From positions 1,612,001-1,676,000 of the forward strand of contig CP119311.1 in the NCBI GenBank assembly GCA_029202545.1: a stretch of 64,000 bases of DNA. The letters are read 5' to 3'. A program made the translations under genes and the position numbers. This document shows positions 16,609 through 24,682 of this stretch, in pieces. This DNA is from Candidatus Pseudobacter hemicellulosilyticus. GTDB taxonomy: Bacteria > Bacteroidota > Bacteroidia > Chitinophagales > Chitinophagaceae. The notes beneath the pieces are model-generated. The model ran no database searches. It was not told the DNA's origin and saw only the letters and a program-made list of their open reading frames with translations. Position 1 is the stretch's first letter. Every line of letters begins with the position of its first letter.

Positions 16609-17937
16609 ATGATCATCCAACGACTGCTTGCAGCATGTTGCATGCTGTTGCTGGCATTATTGCTACTGCCTGCCAGCCTTTCCGCCCAGGAAAAGATCAT
16701 TTCCGGGAAAATCACCGATTCTAAAGATGGCTCACCCGTTACTGGCGCATCCGTGGTCCCCAAAGGATCAGGCAATGTCACTTCTTCCGGACAGGATGGA
16801 AGTTATCGGTTGATCATATCAGGTAGTGCTAAAGTATTGGCGTTCTCTTCTGTAGGTTATATCAATCAGGAAATTGATATTGGTGAGCAGACCGTTATCA
16901 ACGTAGTACTGGCGCCCAGCAATATTGATCTGTTCATTGGGGGCCGGGCTATTCCCTGGGAATATGGTAAGCCGGCACGTTCCTTCCTGTTGCAGAATGA
17001 TGGCGCCGGGAAGTTTATAGATGTCACTGCTGCCATGCTGCCCGGCATTGACCCCGGATTTGTAACAGCGGCGGTCTGGTATGATCTCAATAAAGATGGA
17101 TATACTGATCTCCTGCTTTGCAGTGAATGGGGTGGCATAGTAGCTTATATCAATAACAAAGGAAGTTATATTAAGAAGATGCTCACCGAAAAAAAAGGCT
17201 GGTGGAATTTTTTGCTGCCGGTGGATATAGACCAGGATGGCGATATAGACCAGGATGGCGATATAGACCTGGTGGCGGGTAACCTGGGACTGAATAGCCG
17301 GTTGAAAGCATCTCCTGAACAACCGGTAAGGTTATACTACAACGACTTTGACGACAACGGTAAGAAGGAGCAGGTACTGTCCTATTATGTACAGGGAAAA
17401 GAAATTCCCTTTGCCAGTAAAGCCGACCTGGACAAGCAGTTGCCGGGTCTGGTGAAGAAGAAATTTTTGATGGGCGAAAAGTTTGCTTCCGCTACGATGG
17501 AGGAATTGTTCACAGCGGATAAATTGAAGTCGGCCGTGTTGCTGACAGCGGATTATTTCTCCAATGCCATCCTGATCAATGACGGGAAGCTCAACTTCCG
17601 GGTGCAGTCCTTGCCCTGGGAAGCGCAGCTGAGCTGTTACCGGGATGCAGTAGTAGTGGAAGCAAATGGAGATAGTTTGCCGGACCTGCTGCTGGGGGGT
17701 AATTTTTATGAGAATACCATTGAGATGGGAAGATATGATGCGGACTATGGATTGCTGCTGCTGAACAGGGGCAAGGGAAATTTTGAGTGTGCCACCTTGA
17801 ATGGATTGGCCATCAAAGGGCAGGTGCGGCATATCAGGCCGGTAAAGCTGAAGCAGGAAACGGCCTATATCCTGGCGCGTAACAATGATAGCACGCGGGT
17901 GATCCGTTTCAGGAAACCGGGACACAGATCTCCGTGA
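16609..17937 (+). CDS. Chimera: SusC N-terminal domain fused to VCBS/FG-GAP protein C-terminus
   Basis: This 442-aa frame starts with a signal peptide (residues 1-26, ending SLSAQ) and a SusC-type carboxypeptidase-regulatory-like domain (about 28-104: IISGKITDSKDGSPVTGASV, YRLIIS, FSSVGYINQEI). At about residue 105 it switches without a break to the C-terminal part of a large VCBS/FG-GAP repeat protein (DLFIGGRAIPWEYGKPARSF, VTAAVWYDLNKDGYTDLLL, DIDLVAGNLG). SusC should go on with a plug and a ~900-aa beta-barrel, and the VCBS protein should have several hundred residues before this point. Both gene types occur side by side in Bacteroidota utilisation loci, so an in-frame deletion probably joined them. 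An 18-bp tandem duplication at about 17224-17265 repeats the DQDGDI calcium-type motif. It is probably not a transporter. Confidence 0.8.
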   Translation: MIIQRLLAACCMLLLALLLLPASLSAQEKIISGKITDSKDGSPVTGASVVPKGSGNVTSSGQDGSYRLIISGSAKVLAFSSVGYINQEIDIGEQTVINVVLAPSNIDLFIGGRAIPWEYGKPARSFLLQNDGAGKFIDVTAAMLPGIDPGFVTAAVWYDLNKDGYTDLLLCSEWGGIVAYINNKGSYIKKMLTEKKGWWNFLLPVDIDQDGDIDQDGDIDLVAGNLGLNSRLKASPEQPVRLYYNDFDDNGKKEQVLSYYVQGKEIPFASKADLDKQLPGLVKKKFLMGEKFASATMEELFTADKLKSAVLLTADYFSNAILINDGKLNFRVQSLPWEAQLSCYRDAVVVEANGDSLPDLLLGGNFYENTIEMGRYDADYGLLLLNRGKGNFECATLNGLAIKGQVRHIRPVKLKQETAYILARNNDSTRVIRFRKPGHRSP

Positions 17938-17957
17938 TCCATCGTTGAACCTGGCTG

Positions 17958-18329
17958 TTAGGGTTGAAGTTTGTATTCTTTAGTCAGTGATTCTACCGGT
18001 ATGCGTAGCAGTTTACTGAATTTCCTGATCATTGTCAAGGAGAGGGCCTGTTTATAGTTCAGTACCTTACTTACAGTGCCCTTATCTCCATAGGCTTTGG
18101 CCAGGTCGGCAGGCTTATAACCAAAATCTTCCATTCGGATCTTGATGAGCTCAATAGGATTCAGTGTGGGGTGATTCCACTGTCTAACTTCATATTCATT
18201 GATAAGCAGGGCCAGCAACATTTTTTCTTTGTGGTCCTTGGTGCCGGATTTTGCCTCCCGGACCTCTTCATAGCGTTGGGTAGCTGATTGGTAGTCAGCT
18301 TCCGATTCAATCAAAAACCATTGTTTCAT
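17958..18329 (-). CDS. higA: HigA-type antitoxin, XRE-like
   Basis: This 123-aa protein has an N-terminal helical segment (EADYQSATQRYEEVREAK) and a C-terminal helix-turn-helix (MEDFGYKPADLAKAYGDKGT, then VSKVLNYKQALSLTMIRKFS). That is the arrangement of the larger HigA antitoxins that neutralise HigB and repress the operon. The start at 18329 is taken because it gives the normal N-terminus and begins 4 nt after the toxin stop; the open frame extends upstream into higB. The toxin-first order is typical of higBA. Confidence 0.88.
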   Translation of the reverse strand: MKQWFLIESEADYQSATQRYEEVREAKSGTKDHKEKMLLALLINEYEVRQWNHPTLNPIELIKIRMEDFGYKPADLAKAYGDKGTVSKVLNYKQALSLTMIRKFSKLLRIPVESLTKEYKLQP

Positions 18330-18333
18330 ATGC

Positions 18334-18627
18334 TTATATTTTTGATGGGTCAATTTTGTCGTAGTCATCATGGGTGCCGATAAAGCGGACTTCGGCAATC
18401 TGGTCCTCGTAAAAGATGTGGGCTATCAATCTGTAAAGGGTATGAACTATTTCAAACCTTGCACGGTTGTTCCGGATCATTTTAGCTCTTGGAAAATCCT
18501 TGAGAACGTCCTGTTTTTTACGCCAGCTTGCTTGTTCCACAGCTGTTTTCCAGGCAATCAGACTTCTTCTTGCATTGGCGTGTTGATGCATAAAGCTGTT
18601 GAGGCGCTCCAAATAGATAATGGTCAT
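18334..18627 (-). CDS. higB: HigB-type mRNA interferase toxin
   Basis: This 97-aa protein fits the HigB fold: an N-terminal helix (NARRSLIAWKTAVEQASW), KKQDVLKDFPRAKMI, then RARFEIVHTLYRLIAHIFYE and a C-terminal EVRFIGTHDDYDKID with the His and Asp-Tyr of the family. HigB cleaves mRNA on the ribosome. It is the first gene of a two-gene operon with higA, and a promoter with an overlapping palindrome lies about 70-105 nt upstream. Confidence 0.88.
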   Translation of the reverse strand: MTIIYLERLNSFMHQHANARRSLIAWKTAVEQASWRKKQDVLKDFPRAKMIRNNRARFEIVHTLYRLIAHIFYEDQIAEVRFIGTHDDYDKIDPSKI

Positions 18628-18697
18628 AGTTAAATGTTTTAAGGATATTCCTTTCTATGCCATTTCTTTTGGGTACTCTGCTTGTTGTTGTAGACCA

Positions 18698-18732
18698 CAA
18701 AATTATCAAAAGTTGGCAATATGCCAACTTTT
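18698..18732 (-). promoter_or_regulatory. higBA promoter with overlapping palindromic operator
   Basis: On the minus strand the -7 element TAATTTTG (18698-18705) is preceded by a 19-nt spacer and a TTG. The spacer and -33 area are filled by a perfect 10-bp inverted repeat, AAAAGTTGGC (18708-18717) and GCCAACTTTT (18723-18732), with a 5-nt centre. Its position across the promoter fits the HigA operator. The same hairpin with its T-run could look like a plus-strand terminator, but no plus-strand gene ends nearby. Confidence 0.7.
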
Positions 18733-18871
18733 TTACTCGCTTTTTTCTTCTTTTCACGCCTTTAAGCGGAACAAATGCTTTCGGATCCAGGCAGCATATT
18801 TCAATCCTGTCAAAATTTTTATTGAAAATCAGTCTATTGTAAAGCTGCCCGTTAAAATACCCTTCATTTCC

Positions 18872-18903
18872 TTGGCTTTTCCCCCTGCTTCTTCCTACCT
18901 TTG
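18872..18903 (+). promoter_or_regulatory. Promoter of the rplM ribosomal operon
   Basis: TTG (18872-18874), a 21-nt spacer and TACCTTTG (18896-18903) match the Bacteroidota consensus; the rplM ATG lies 72 nt further on. Confidence 0.7.
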
Positions 18904-18975
18904 CGACCCGTTTCATAATTCACCAGGTTGGTGGTGATTGAGGCGGGAATAGAACAATTAAAATAAAGTAACAAA

Positions 18976-19419
18976 ATGAGCAAACTTCATTTCACAACAA
19001 AACATGCGAATGCGGCTACCGTACAACGCAACTGGTATGTTGTAGACGGTACCAATCAAACCGTGGGACGCGTGTGTGCTAAAGTAGCAGCTGTTCTGCG
19101 CGGAAAGAACAAGGCATATTACACGCCACACGTTGATTGCGGAGATTACATCATCTTTATTAATGCCGACAAGGTGAAATTCACCGGCAACAAACTCGAG
19201 GACAAAGAATACCTGACTTTCTCCGGTTATCCCGGTGGTCAGAAGGCCGAAGCAGCGAAAGACCTGCTGAAACGCCGTCCTGAAGCGGTGATTGAGCGTG
19301 CAGTAAAAGGCATGTTACCTAAAAATCGTCTCGGTCGCAAGATGTACAAAAAATTATTTGTGTATGCCGGCGACAAGCACGAGCACTCTGCACAGAAACC
19401 TCAACCTTTAACTTTCTAA
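18976..19419 (+). CDS. rplM: 50S ribosomal protein L13
   Basis: This 147-aa protein matches L13 throughout: RNWYVVDGTNQTVGRVCAKV, AAVLRGKNKAYYTPHVDCGD, YSGYPGG-type SGYPGGQKAEAA and VKGMLPKNRLGRKMYKKLFV. L13 is an early-assembly protein of the large subunit. It opens the usual rplM-rpsI pair, here continued by rpsB and tsf. The start is fixed by the MSKLHFTTKHANA N-terminus common in the phylum. Confidence 0.98.
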   Translation: MSKLHFTTKHANAATVQRNWYVVDGTNQTVGRVCAKVAAVLRGKNKAYYTPHVDCGDYIIFINADKVKFTGNKLEDKEYLTFSGYPGGQKAEAAKDLLKRRPEAVIERAVKGMLPKNRLGRKMYKKLFVYAGDKHEHSAQKPQPLTF

Positions 19420-19432
19420 TTGTATATACTAC

Positions 19433-19822
19433 ATGGAAAAGCAAAAAAATGCAGTAGGACGTCGTAAAGAAGCTGTGACCAGGATCTGGCTCTCTAAAGG
19501 GAACGGTAAGATCACAGTGAACGACAAAGACTATAAAGAATATTTCTCCCTGATATACCTGCAGAACCAGGTTGAGCTTCCCCTGAAATCTATCCAGTCC
19601 CTGGATAAATTTGACGTGAAGATCAATGCTGCCGGTGGTGGTATGAAAGGTCAGGCTGAAGCTGCCAAACTGGGTATCGGCCGTGCGCTGCTGGAAATTA
19701 GCGAAGAATATCGTCCCGCCCTTAAAGCGGCCGGTGTGCTGAAACGCGACCCGCGCTCTGTTGAACGTAAGAAATTCGGTCACAAGAAAGCCCGTCGCAG
19801 CTACCAGTTCAGCAAACGTTAA
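19433..19822 (+). CDS. rpsI: 30S ribosomal protein S9
   Basis: This 129-aa protein shows the S9 signatures GRRKEAVTRIWL, GGGMKGQAEAAKLGIGRALL and the basic C-terminal tail KKARRSYQFSKR that reaches the decoding site and contacts P-site tRNA. It starts 13 nt after rplM and continues the operon into rpsB, 33 nt downstream. Confidence 0.98.
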   Translation: MEKQKNAVGRRKEAVTRIWLSKGNGKITVNDKDYKEYFSLIYLQNQVELPLKSIQSLDKFDVKINAAGGGMKGQAEAAKLGIGRALLEISEEYRPALKAAGVLKRDPRSVERKKFGHKKARRSYQFSKR

Positions 19823-19855
19823 TCCCTTTATTAAAATTAATCACACGATAAAGAA

Positions 19856-20746
19856 ATGGAAAATAACACTTCACTACAACAGCAATTATTGGATGCAGGT
19901 GTACATTTCGGACACTTGCGTAAGAAGTGGAATCCTAAAATGTTACCTTATATCTTCGCTGAGAAGAAAGGTATCCATATCATTGATCTGAACAAAACCA
20001 CGGAAGCCCTGCAGGAAACTGCTGCTGCCCTGAAACAGATCGCCCGCAGCGGTAAAAAGATCATGTTCGTTGGTACTAAAAAACAAGCGAAAGAGATCGT
20101 TACTGAATGCGCCCGTAAAGTAAACATGCCCTATGTTACTGAACGTTGGCTGGGTGGTATGCTGACCAACTTCAACACTGTTCGCAAGAGCGTGAAGAAG
20201 ATGCAGAGCATTGACAAGATGCTCGGCGACGGCAGCGCAGAAAGCCTGACCAAAAAAGAGAAACTCACCCTGGGCCGCGACCGCGATAAAATGGACAAAG
20301 TACTGGGCGGTATCGCTCAGCTGGGCCGTGTACCAACCGCCCTGTTCATCATTGACATCGGTCACGAGCACATCGCCCTGGCAGAAGCAAAACGCCTTGG
20401 TATCATGACCTTCGGGATGGTAGATACCAACTGCGACCCCAACAAGGTTGACTTTGCGATCCCCGCCAACGATGACGCTACCAAATCGATCGCTATCATT
20501 ACCCAATATATCACAGCTGCCATTGCTGAAGGTCTGGCTGAACGTCAGGCTGCCAAAGATGAGGATGTAGATGATTCAGCTGATGACGAAAAAGAAAAGA
20601 AAGCAGCCCGCATGCAGGCAGAAGCTGAAGCTGAAGCCGGCCGCGGTGGTAACAAAGGCGCTGGCGGCGGCGGTGGTCGTCACCAGGCTAAACGCCGGGT
20701 ACCCGGTGGCGCAAGCCGCAGACCTCAAGGTGGTGGTGGAAGATAA
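19856..20746 (+). CDS. rpsB: 30S ribosomal protein S2 with glycine/arginine-rich tail
   Basis: This 296-aa protein carries the S2 core: LDAGVHFGHLRKKWNPKM, FVGTKKQAKEIVTECA, YVTERWLGGMLTNFNTVRKS and MVDTNCDPNKVDFAIPANDD. From about residue 228 it continues past the usual S2 end with an acidic and Lys/Ala stretch, then a glycine-rich segment and a basic, Gly/Arg-rich end. E. coli S2 has 241 residues, so about 55-70 extra residues form a low-complexity tail. S2 binds the small-subunit platform and needs S1 nearby; the tail may contact RNA. The gene is third in the operon. Confidence 0.97.
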   Translation: MENNTSLQQQLLDAGVHFGHLRKKWNPKMLPYIFAEKKGIHIIDLNKTTEALQETAAALKQIARSGKKIMFVGTKKQAKEIVTECARKVNMPYVTERWLGGMLTNFNTVRKSVKKMQSIDKMLGDGSAESLTKKEKLTLGRDRDKMDKVLGGIAQLGRVPTALFIIDIGHEHIALAEAKRLGIMTFGMVDTNCDPNKVDFAIPANDDATKSIAIITQYITAAIAEGLAERQAAKDEDVDDSADDEKEKKAARMQAEAEAEAGRGGNKGAGGGGGRHQAKRRVPGGASRRPQGGGGR

Positions 20747-20813
20747 TTCTTCCCCCACATCCGGAAAGGGTCGTGATCAAGTATAACAATACATCATTTT
20801 CAAATCTCTGATT

Positions 20814-21653
20814 ATGTCAACTGTTGCAATTACAGCCGCTGATATCAACAAACTGCGCCAGATGACCGGTGCAGGTATGATGGACTGCCGCAAAGCGCTG
20901 ACCGAAACAAACGGCGACTTTGAAGCAGCTATCGACTGGCTCCGTAAAAAAGGCGCCAAAGTAGCCGCTCTCCGTGGTGACCGTGAAGCTAAAGAAGGTG
21001 TGGTGATCGCCCAGACAACAGCCGATAACAAAACTGGTATGGCTGTATGTGTAAGCTGCGAAACTGACTTCGTGAGCAAGAACGCCGACTTCGTAGCCTT
21101 CGCCCAGTCTATTGCTGATGCTGCTATCGCCAACAACGTAAAAAGCCTGGATGAACTGAACAGCGTTACCATTAACGGCGCCAAAGTGGCCGATATGGTA
21201 AATGATAAGCTTGCCTCTATCGGTGAGAAGATCGGTATCACCAAGTTTGAGCGTGTGGACGCTGACTTTGTTTCTTCCTATATCCACGGCGCCAACCGTA
21301 TTGGCGTACTGGTAGGTATGAACAAAGCCGCTGCTGAAGCCGGTAAGGACGTGGCCATGCAGATTGCTGCCATGAACCCCGTTGCTGTTGATTCCGACGC
21401 AGTTCCTGCTGCTACCATCGAGCGCGAAAGGGCTATCGTGGTTGAGCAGATCAAAACCGATCCCAAAATGGCCGGCAAACCTGACGAAATGATCGCCAAG
21501 ATCGCTGAAGGTAAGCTGAACGCCTTCTTCAAAGAAAGCACCCTGGTTAACCAGCCTTTTGTAAAGGACAATGGTAAAACCGTAGGTGATTACCTGAAGA
21601 GCGTGGACGGTGGTCTGAAAGTGATCGAGTTCAAAAGAGTAGCTTTAGGTTAA
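20814..21653 (+). CDS. tsf: Translation elongation factor Ts
   Basis: This 279-aa protein is EF-Ts, the nucleotide exchange factor for EF-Tu. It shows the N-terminal INKLRQMTGAGMMDCRKALT helix, AAIDWLRKKGAKVAA, the CVSCETDFVSKN core motif and AMNPVAVD. It follows rpsB, as in most bacteria, with a 67-nt gap. A strong terminator follows, so the operon rplM-rpsI-rpsB-tsf ends here. Confidence 0.98.
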   Translation: MSTVAITAADINKLRQMTGAGMMDCRKALTETNGDFEAAIDWLRKKGAKVAALRGDREAKEGVVIAQTTADNKTGMAVCVSCETDFVSKNADFVAFAQSIADAAIANNVKSLDELNSVTINGAKVADMVNDKLASIGEKIGITKFERVDADFVSSYIHGANRIGVLVGMNKAAAEAGKDVAMQIAAMNPVAVDSDAVPAATIERERAIVVEQIKTDPKMAGKPDEMIAKIAEGKLNAFFKESTLVNQPFVKDNGKTVGDYLKSVDGGLKVIEFKRVALG

Positions 21654-21676
21654 TCAGTAACCTGCTCACAATACCG

Positions 21677-21707
21677 GAGGCAGCCCGCAAGGCTGCCTCT
21701 TTTTTTT
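21677..21707 (+). terminator. Terminator after tsf
   Basis: GAGGCAGCC (21677-21685) pairs with GGCTGCCTC (21691-21699) over a 5-nt loop, followed by eight T. Confidence 0.92.
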
Positions 21708-21998
21708 GCCTGGCAGGTTGCCTGGTTCTCCGGCAGACGCTGGCCTGCATGGTGATAGCAGGACCGGCGGCAATATTGGTTGTCCTGTTGTGCAGCTTAC
21801 TATTGACAACCTTCGGGAAACGCTGGCCGTGTTCACCCTGTTTGATGTCCCAACTGCCAAGCGCTCAAATCCTTACACAGCGTGTGTTTCATACAAGTTG
21901 AGGCCATTCTCCCAAAAAAACCCTTTCTTTGCACAGCAATAAACCAGCTGCCACCAGGCAGGGTTTCATCTTTCCGAACTCAAAAACTACATTTTTTC

Positions 21999-22712
21999 AT
22001 GCTGCCTAAGTACAAACGTGTTCTGGTAAAGTTATCGGGTGAGTCTTTGATGGGTGATAAGAGCTTTGGTATGGATTCCGTGGTCCTGGAACAATACGCC
22101 CGCGACATCAAACAGATCGTTGAACTGGGTGTACAGGTGGCCATCGTCATTGGTGGTGGTAATATTTACCGCGGCATGAATGAAGCTGCTACCGGCATCG
22201 AACGCGCTCATGGCGATTATATGGGCATGCTGGCCACTGTGATCAATGGTATGGCCATGCAGGCCATGCTGGAAAAGATCGGTGTATACACCCGCCTGCA
22301 AAGCGCCATCAAAATGGAACAGATCGCTGAACCCTATATCCGCCGCCGCGCTATCCGCCACGTGGAAAAAGGTCGTGTGGTGATCTTTGGAGCAGGTACC
22401 GGCAACCCTTACTTTACTACTGATACGGCTGGTTCACTCCGGGCTATTGAGATACAGGCCGATGTAATCCTCAAAGGCACCCGTGTAGATGGTATCTATA
22501 CGGCCGATCCGGAAAAAGACCCTACTGCCCAGAAATATGAGACCATCACCTTCCAGGAATGCATCTCCAAGAACCTGCGTGTAATGGATATGACCGCCTT
22601 CACACTTTGTATGGAGAACAACCTGCCCATCATCGTTTTTGATATGAACAGGCCCGGCAACCTGCTGAAAGTGGTGTGCGGTGACCGCGTTGGAACCCTG
22701 GTGAAAGGCTGA
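21999..22712 (+). CDS. pyrH: UMP kinase
   Basis: This 237-aa amino-acid-kinase-fold enzyme phosphorylates UMP to UDP. Motifs are KRVLVKLSGESLMGD, VAIVIGGGNIYRG, RAIRHVEKGRVVIFGAGTG, TTDTAGSLRAIE and the ADPEKDP loop. The ATG at 21999 gives the normal family length; the open frame runs 39 codons further upstream without similarity. It is separated from tsf by a terminator and has a near-consensus -7 element (TTTCTTTG) about 70 nt upstream. The frr gene that often follows pyrH is not here; a terminator follows instead. Confidence 0.96.
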   Translation: MLPKYKRVLVKLSGESLMGDKSFGMDSVVLEQYARDIKQIVELGVQVAIVIGGGNIYRGMNEAATGIERAHGDYMGMLATVINGMAMQAMLEKIGVYTRLQSAIKMEQIAEPYIRRRAIRHVEKGRVVIFGAGTGNPYFTTDTAGSLRAIEIQADVILKGTRVDGIYTADPEKDPTAQKYETITFQECISKNLRVMDMTAFTLCMENNLPIIVFDMNRPGNLLKVVCGDRVGTLVKG

Positions 22713-22785
22713 TTGGCCGCATAAAGGGAAAAAAAACATTGTCGCGGCTTGTATATCTGCGATGAACCTATTAATTTAGGCCATG

Positions 22786-22811
22786 AAAAACCACCCCGAC
22801 AGGTGGTTTTT
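22786..22811 (+). terminator. Terminator after pyrH
   Basis: AAAAACCACC (22786-22795) pairs perfectly with GGTGGTTTTT (22802-22811) over a 6-nt loop. Confidence 0.85.
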
Positions 22812-22894
22812 GCATTCTTCCCCACCCCCGTTCAAGTCCATTGAAAGCCGGTTCATTAGCCAACAACCGATGTGCAAGTGAAACTCTGAACCTT

Positions 22895-23914
22895 ATGTAT
22901 CCATCGCTCGTCATTCTTGGGATCACGTTTACAATTGGCGTTACAGAAATGCTCGTCTTTCTGTTCGGTGCTATTGTATTGGGATTCTTTATTCATTTTT
23001 TCCTGGTACACCGCCGCTCCCTGCCGCGTAACCTGGGGGAACCTTCCGTCATTGCCCAGTCGGCCATTGACCCGGACGAGTGGAAGCTCAAATACCATGA
23101 AGAAATGGAGGTCCAGGAAAAGGCCCAGAAACAGCTGCGCCGGGAACTGGCAGAAGCCCAGGAAAATGAGGAACTGCTTTCCCTGGAGCTGACCGAACTG
23201 AAAAAGGAACTGGCCCAATTACAGGAAGAAAAAGAAGCCCTGGACCAGCAGCCGGCGACTTACTTCGGCCAGTTGAAAATGGCGCAGGACAATCTCCAGG
23301 AACATAACCAGAACATCGCCCGCCTGCTGGAACAGATAGAGACTCTCAAAGAATCCGATAAAAGACATGCAGAGATCCGGCAGGCCAACGAACTGCTGAG
23401 CGCACAGGTACGCGAACTGCGCAGGACCAGTTTTGACCAGGAAGCATTGATCCGCCAGCTGCGGCAGGAGCAGTTCCTGGAAGGAGAAATGAAAGATCGC
23501 CTGCTCAATACCCAGGAAGCGTTCAATGCATTGCAGGATAAGCTCCTGAAAATGGAGACCTACCTGGCGCATCCGGAACACCGGCAGTTTGAGTACGACG
23601 AACTGCAGGAGAACTATTTCAAGATCACTAAAGAATATGACGAGGTGCGGATGAAACAGCTCACGCTGCTGGAAGAGAACCAGCGCATGCTGCGCCTGAT
23701 TGCAGATACAGAAGACAAACTCCGCGAATCCAATTTTCAACGCCAGCAGCTGATGAAAAAAGTAGGCTTCCTGGAAGAACTCAACAGGGACCTGCAACAG
23801 GTAACTGAACAGAATAAGAAACTGGAGATCCAGCTGAAACGCATCACTGAAATTGAATCCCTCCTGGCCCGGGCGGCCGAACAACGCAGGTCAGAAAAAG
23901 GAAATATCGGGTAA
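22895..23914 (+). CDS. Membrane-anchored coiled-coil protein of unknown function
   Basis: This 339-aa protein has one or two N-terminal hydrophobic segments (MYPSLVILGITFTIGVTEML and LVFLFGAIVLGFFIHFFLVH), a short linker, then a nearly continuous coiled coil from about residue 65 to the end, rich in Glu, Gln, Leu and Lys with heptad spacing (KAQKQLRRELAEAQENEEL and similar). No enzymatic motif is visible. The ATG at 22895 is chosen because it begins the first hydrophobic helix; an ATG 54 nt upstream is possible. It resembles inner-membrane scaffold proteins in organisation only. A Yip1-domain protein follows. Confidence 0.75.
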   Translation: MYPSLVILGITFTIGVTEMLVFLFGAIVLGFFIHFFLVHRRSLPRNLGEPSVIAQSAIDPDEWKLKYHEEMEVQEKAQKQLRRELAEAQENEELLSLELTELKKELAQLQEEKEALDQQPATYFGQLKMAQDNLQEHNQNIARLLEQIETLKESDKRHAEIRQANELLSAQVRELRRTSFDQEALIRQLRQEQFLEGEMKDRLLNTQEAFNALQDKLLKMETYLAHPEHRQFEYDELQENYFKITKEYDEVRMKQLTLLEENQRMLRLIADTEDKLRESNFQRQQLMKKVGFLEELNRDLQQVTEQNKKLEIQLKRITEIESLLARAAEQRRSEKGNIG

Positions 23915-23992
23915 ACCGGTAATATTTATATAACAGATGGCCGAACAATGATTTGGCTGAGGGTTTGCTTATATTTAAGAAAACTATCAACC

Positions 23993-24580
23993 ATGAATCT
24001 CATTAACCGCGCGAAAAACATCCTGCTCACCCCCAAGACAGAATGGGTGCTGGTGTCAGGTGAATCAGCGACTCTTTCCTCCCTACTGACCACCTATGTA
24101 CTGCCGTTGGCCGTTATTCCGGCTGTGGCTGCATTCCTGAGCACCCTGTTCTGGACCGGCCGCTTATTCGGGTTCAACTATGCCCTGTTCTCTGCTATTT
24201 CAACCTATGTCAGCGCCGTGATCGCTTTTGTGGTCACCAGTCTGCTGGTAGACCTGCTGGCGCCTAATTTTCAATCTCAGAAAGAGATAGGCGGCTCTTC
24301 CCAGCTGGTTGCCTATTCCGCCACAGCTGTCTGGGTAGCCAGTATCCTGGGTATTGTGCCCGGACTGGGCTGGCTGGGCTCCCTGGCAGGGTTTGTATAT
24401 ACCGTTTACCTGATGTACCTGGGCCTTACCCCGGTCAAGAAAACACCGGAAGACCAGCGGGTAGTATACCTCCTGATCATCTTTGTGGTGTATGTTGTAT
24501 TGTCTATGCTGCTGACCTGGCTGATCATGGGCGTTGTTTTTGCCGGCATCCTGGGAGTAGCTGCTACCTCCCTGTTTTGA
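23993..24580 (+). CDS. Yip1-domain membrane protein
   Basis: This 195-aa integral membrane protein begins with the Yip1-family N-terminus NLINRAKNILLTPKTEW and then has about five hydrophobic helices (YVLPLAVIPAVAAFLSTLFW, the helix with AVIAFVVTSLLVDLLA, the LGIVPGLGWLGSLAG hairpin, a helix near YLLIIFVVYVVLSML and a final GVVFAGILGVAATSLF). Bacterial members have no assigned function. The ATG at 23993 places this conserved N-terminus at the start; the upstream extension does not resemble the family. A terminator follows 30 nt after the stop. Confidence 0.85.
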   Translation: MNLINRAKNILLTPKTEWVLVSGESATLSSLLTTYVLPLAVIPAVAAFLSTLFWTGRLFGFNYALFSAISTYVSAVIAFVVTSLLVDLLAPNFQSQKEIGGSSQLVAYSATAVWVASILGIVPGLGWLGSLAGFVYTVYLMYLGLTPVKKTPEDQRVVYLLIIFVVYVVLSMLLTWLIMGVVFAGILGVAATSLF

Positions 24581-24609
24581 CAGCAGGCATTTCTACGATA
24601 AGTTATTTC

Positions 24610-24638
24610 AGCACCATTTATGAGAATGGTGCTTTTTT
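24610..24638 (+). terminator. Terminator after the Yip1 gene
   Basis: AGCACCATT (24610-24618) pairs with AATGGTGCT (24625-24633) over a 6-nt loop, followed by T. Confidence 0.88.
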
Positions 24639-24682
24639 ATTTGTGGCGATTATGGGAACTTTGAACCGTAAACGCCCAGCTT

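Noticed and set aside
18708..18732. Hairpin upstream of higB as a plus-strand terminator
   Set aside because: No plus-strand gene ends there, and the palindrome overlaps a good minus-strand promoter, so an operator is more likely.
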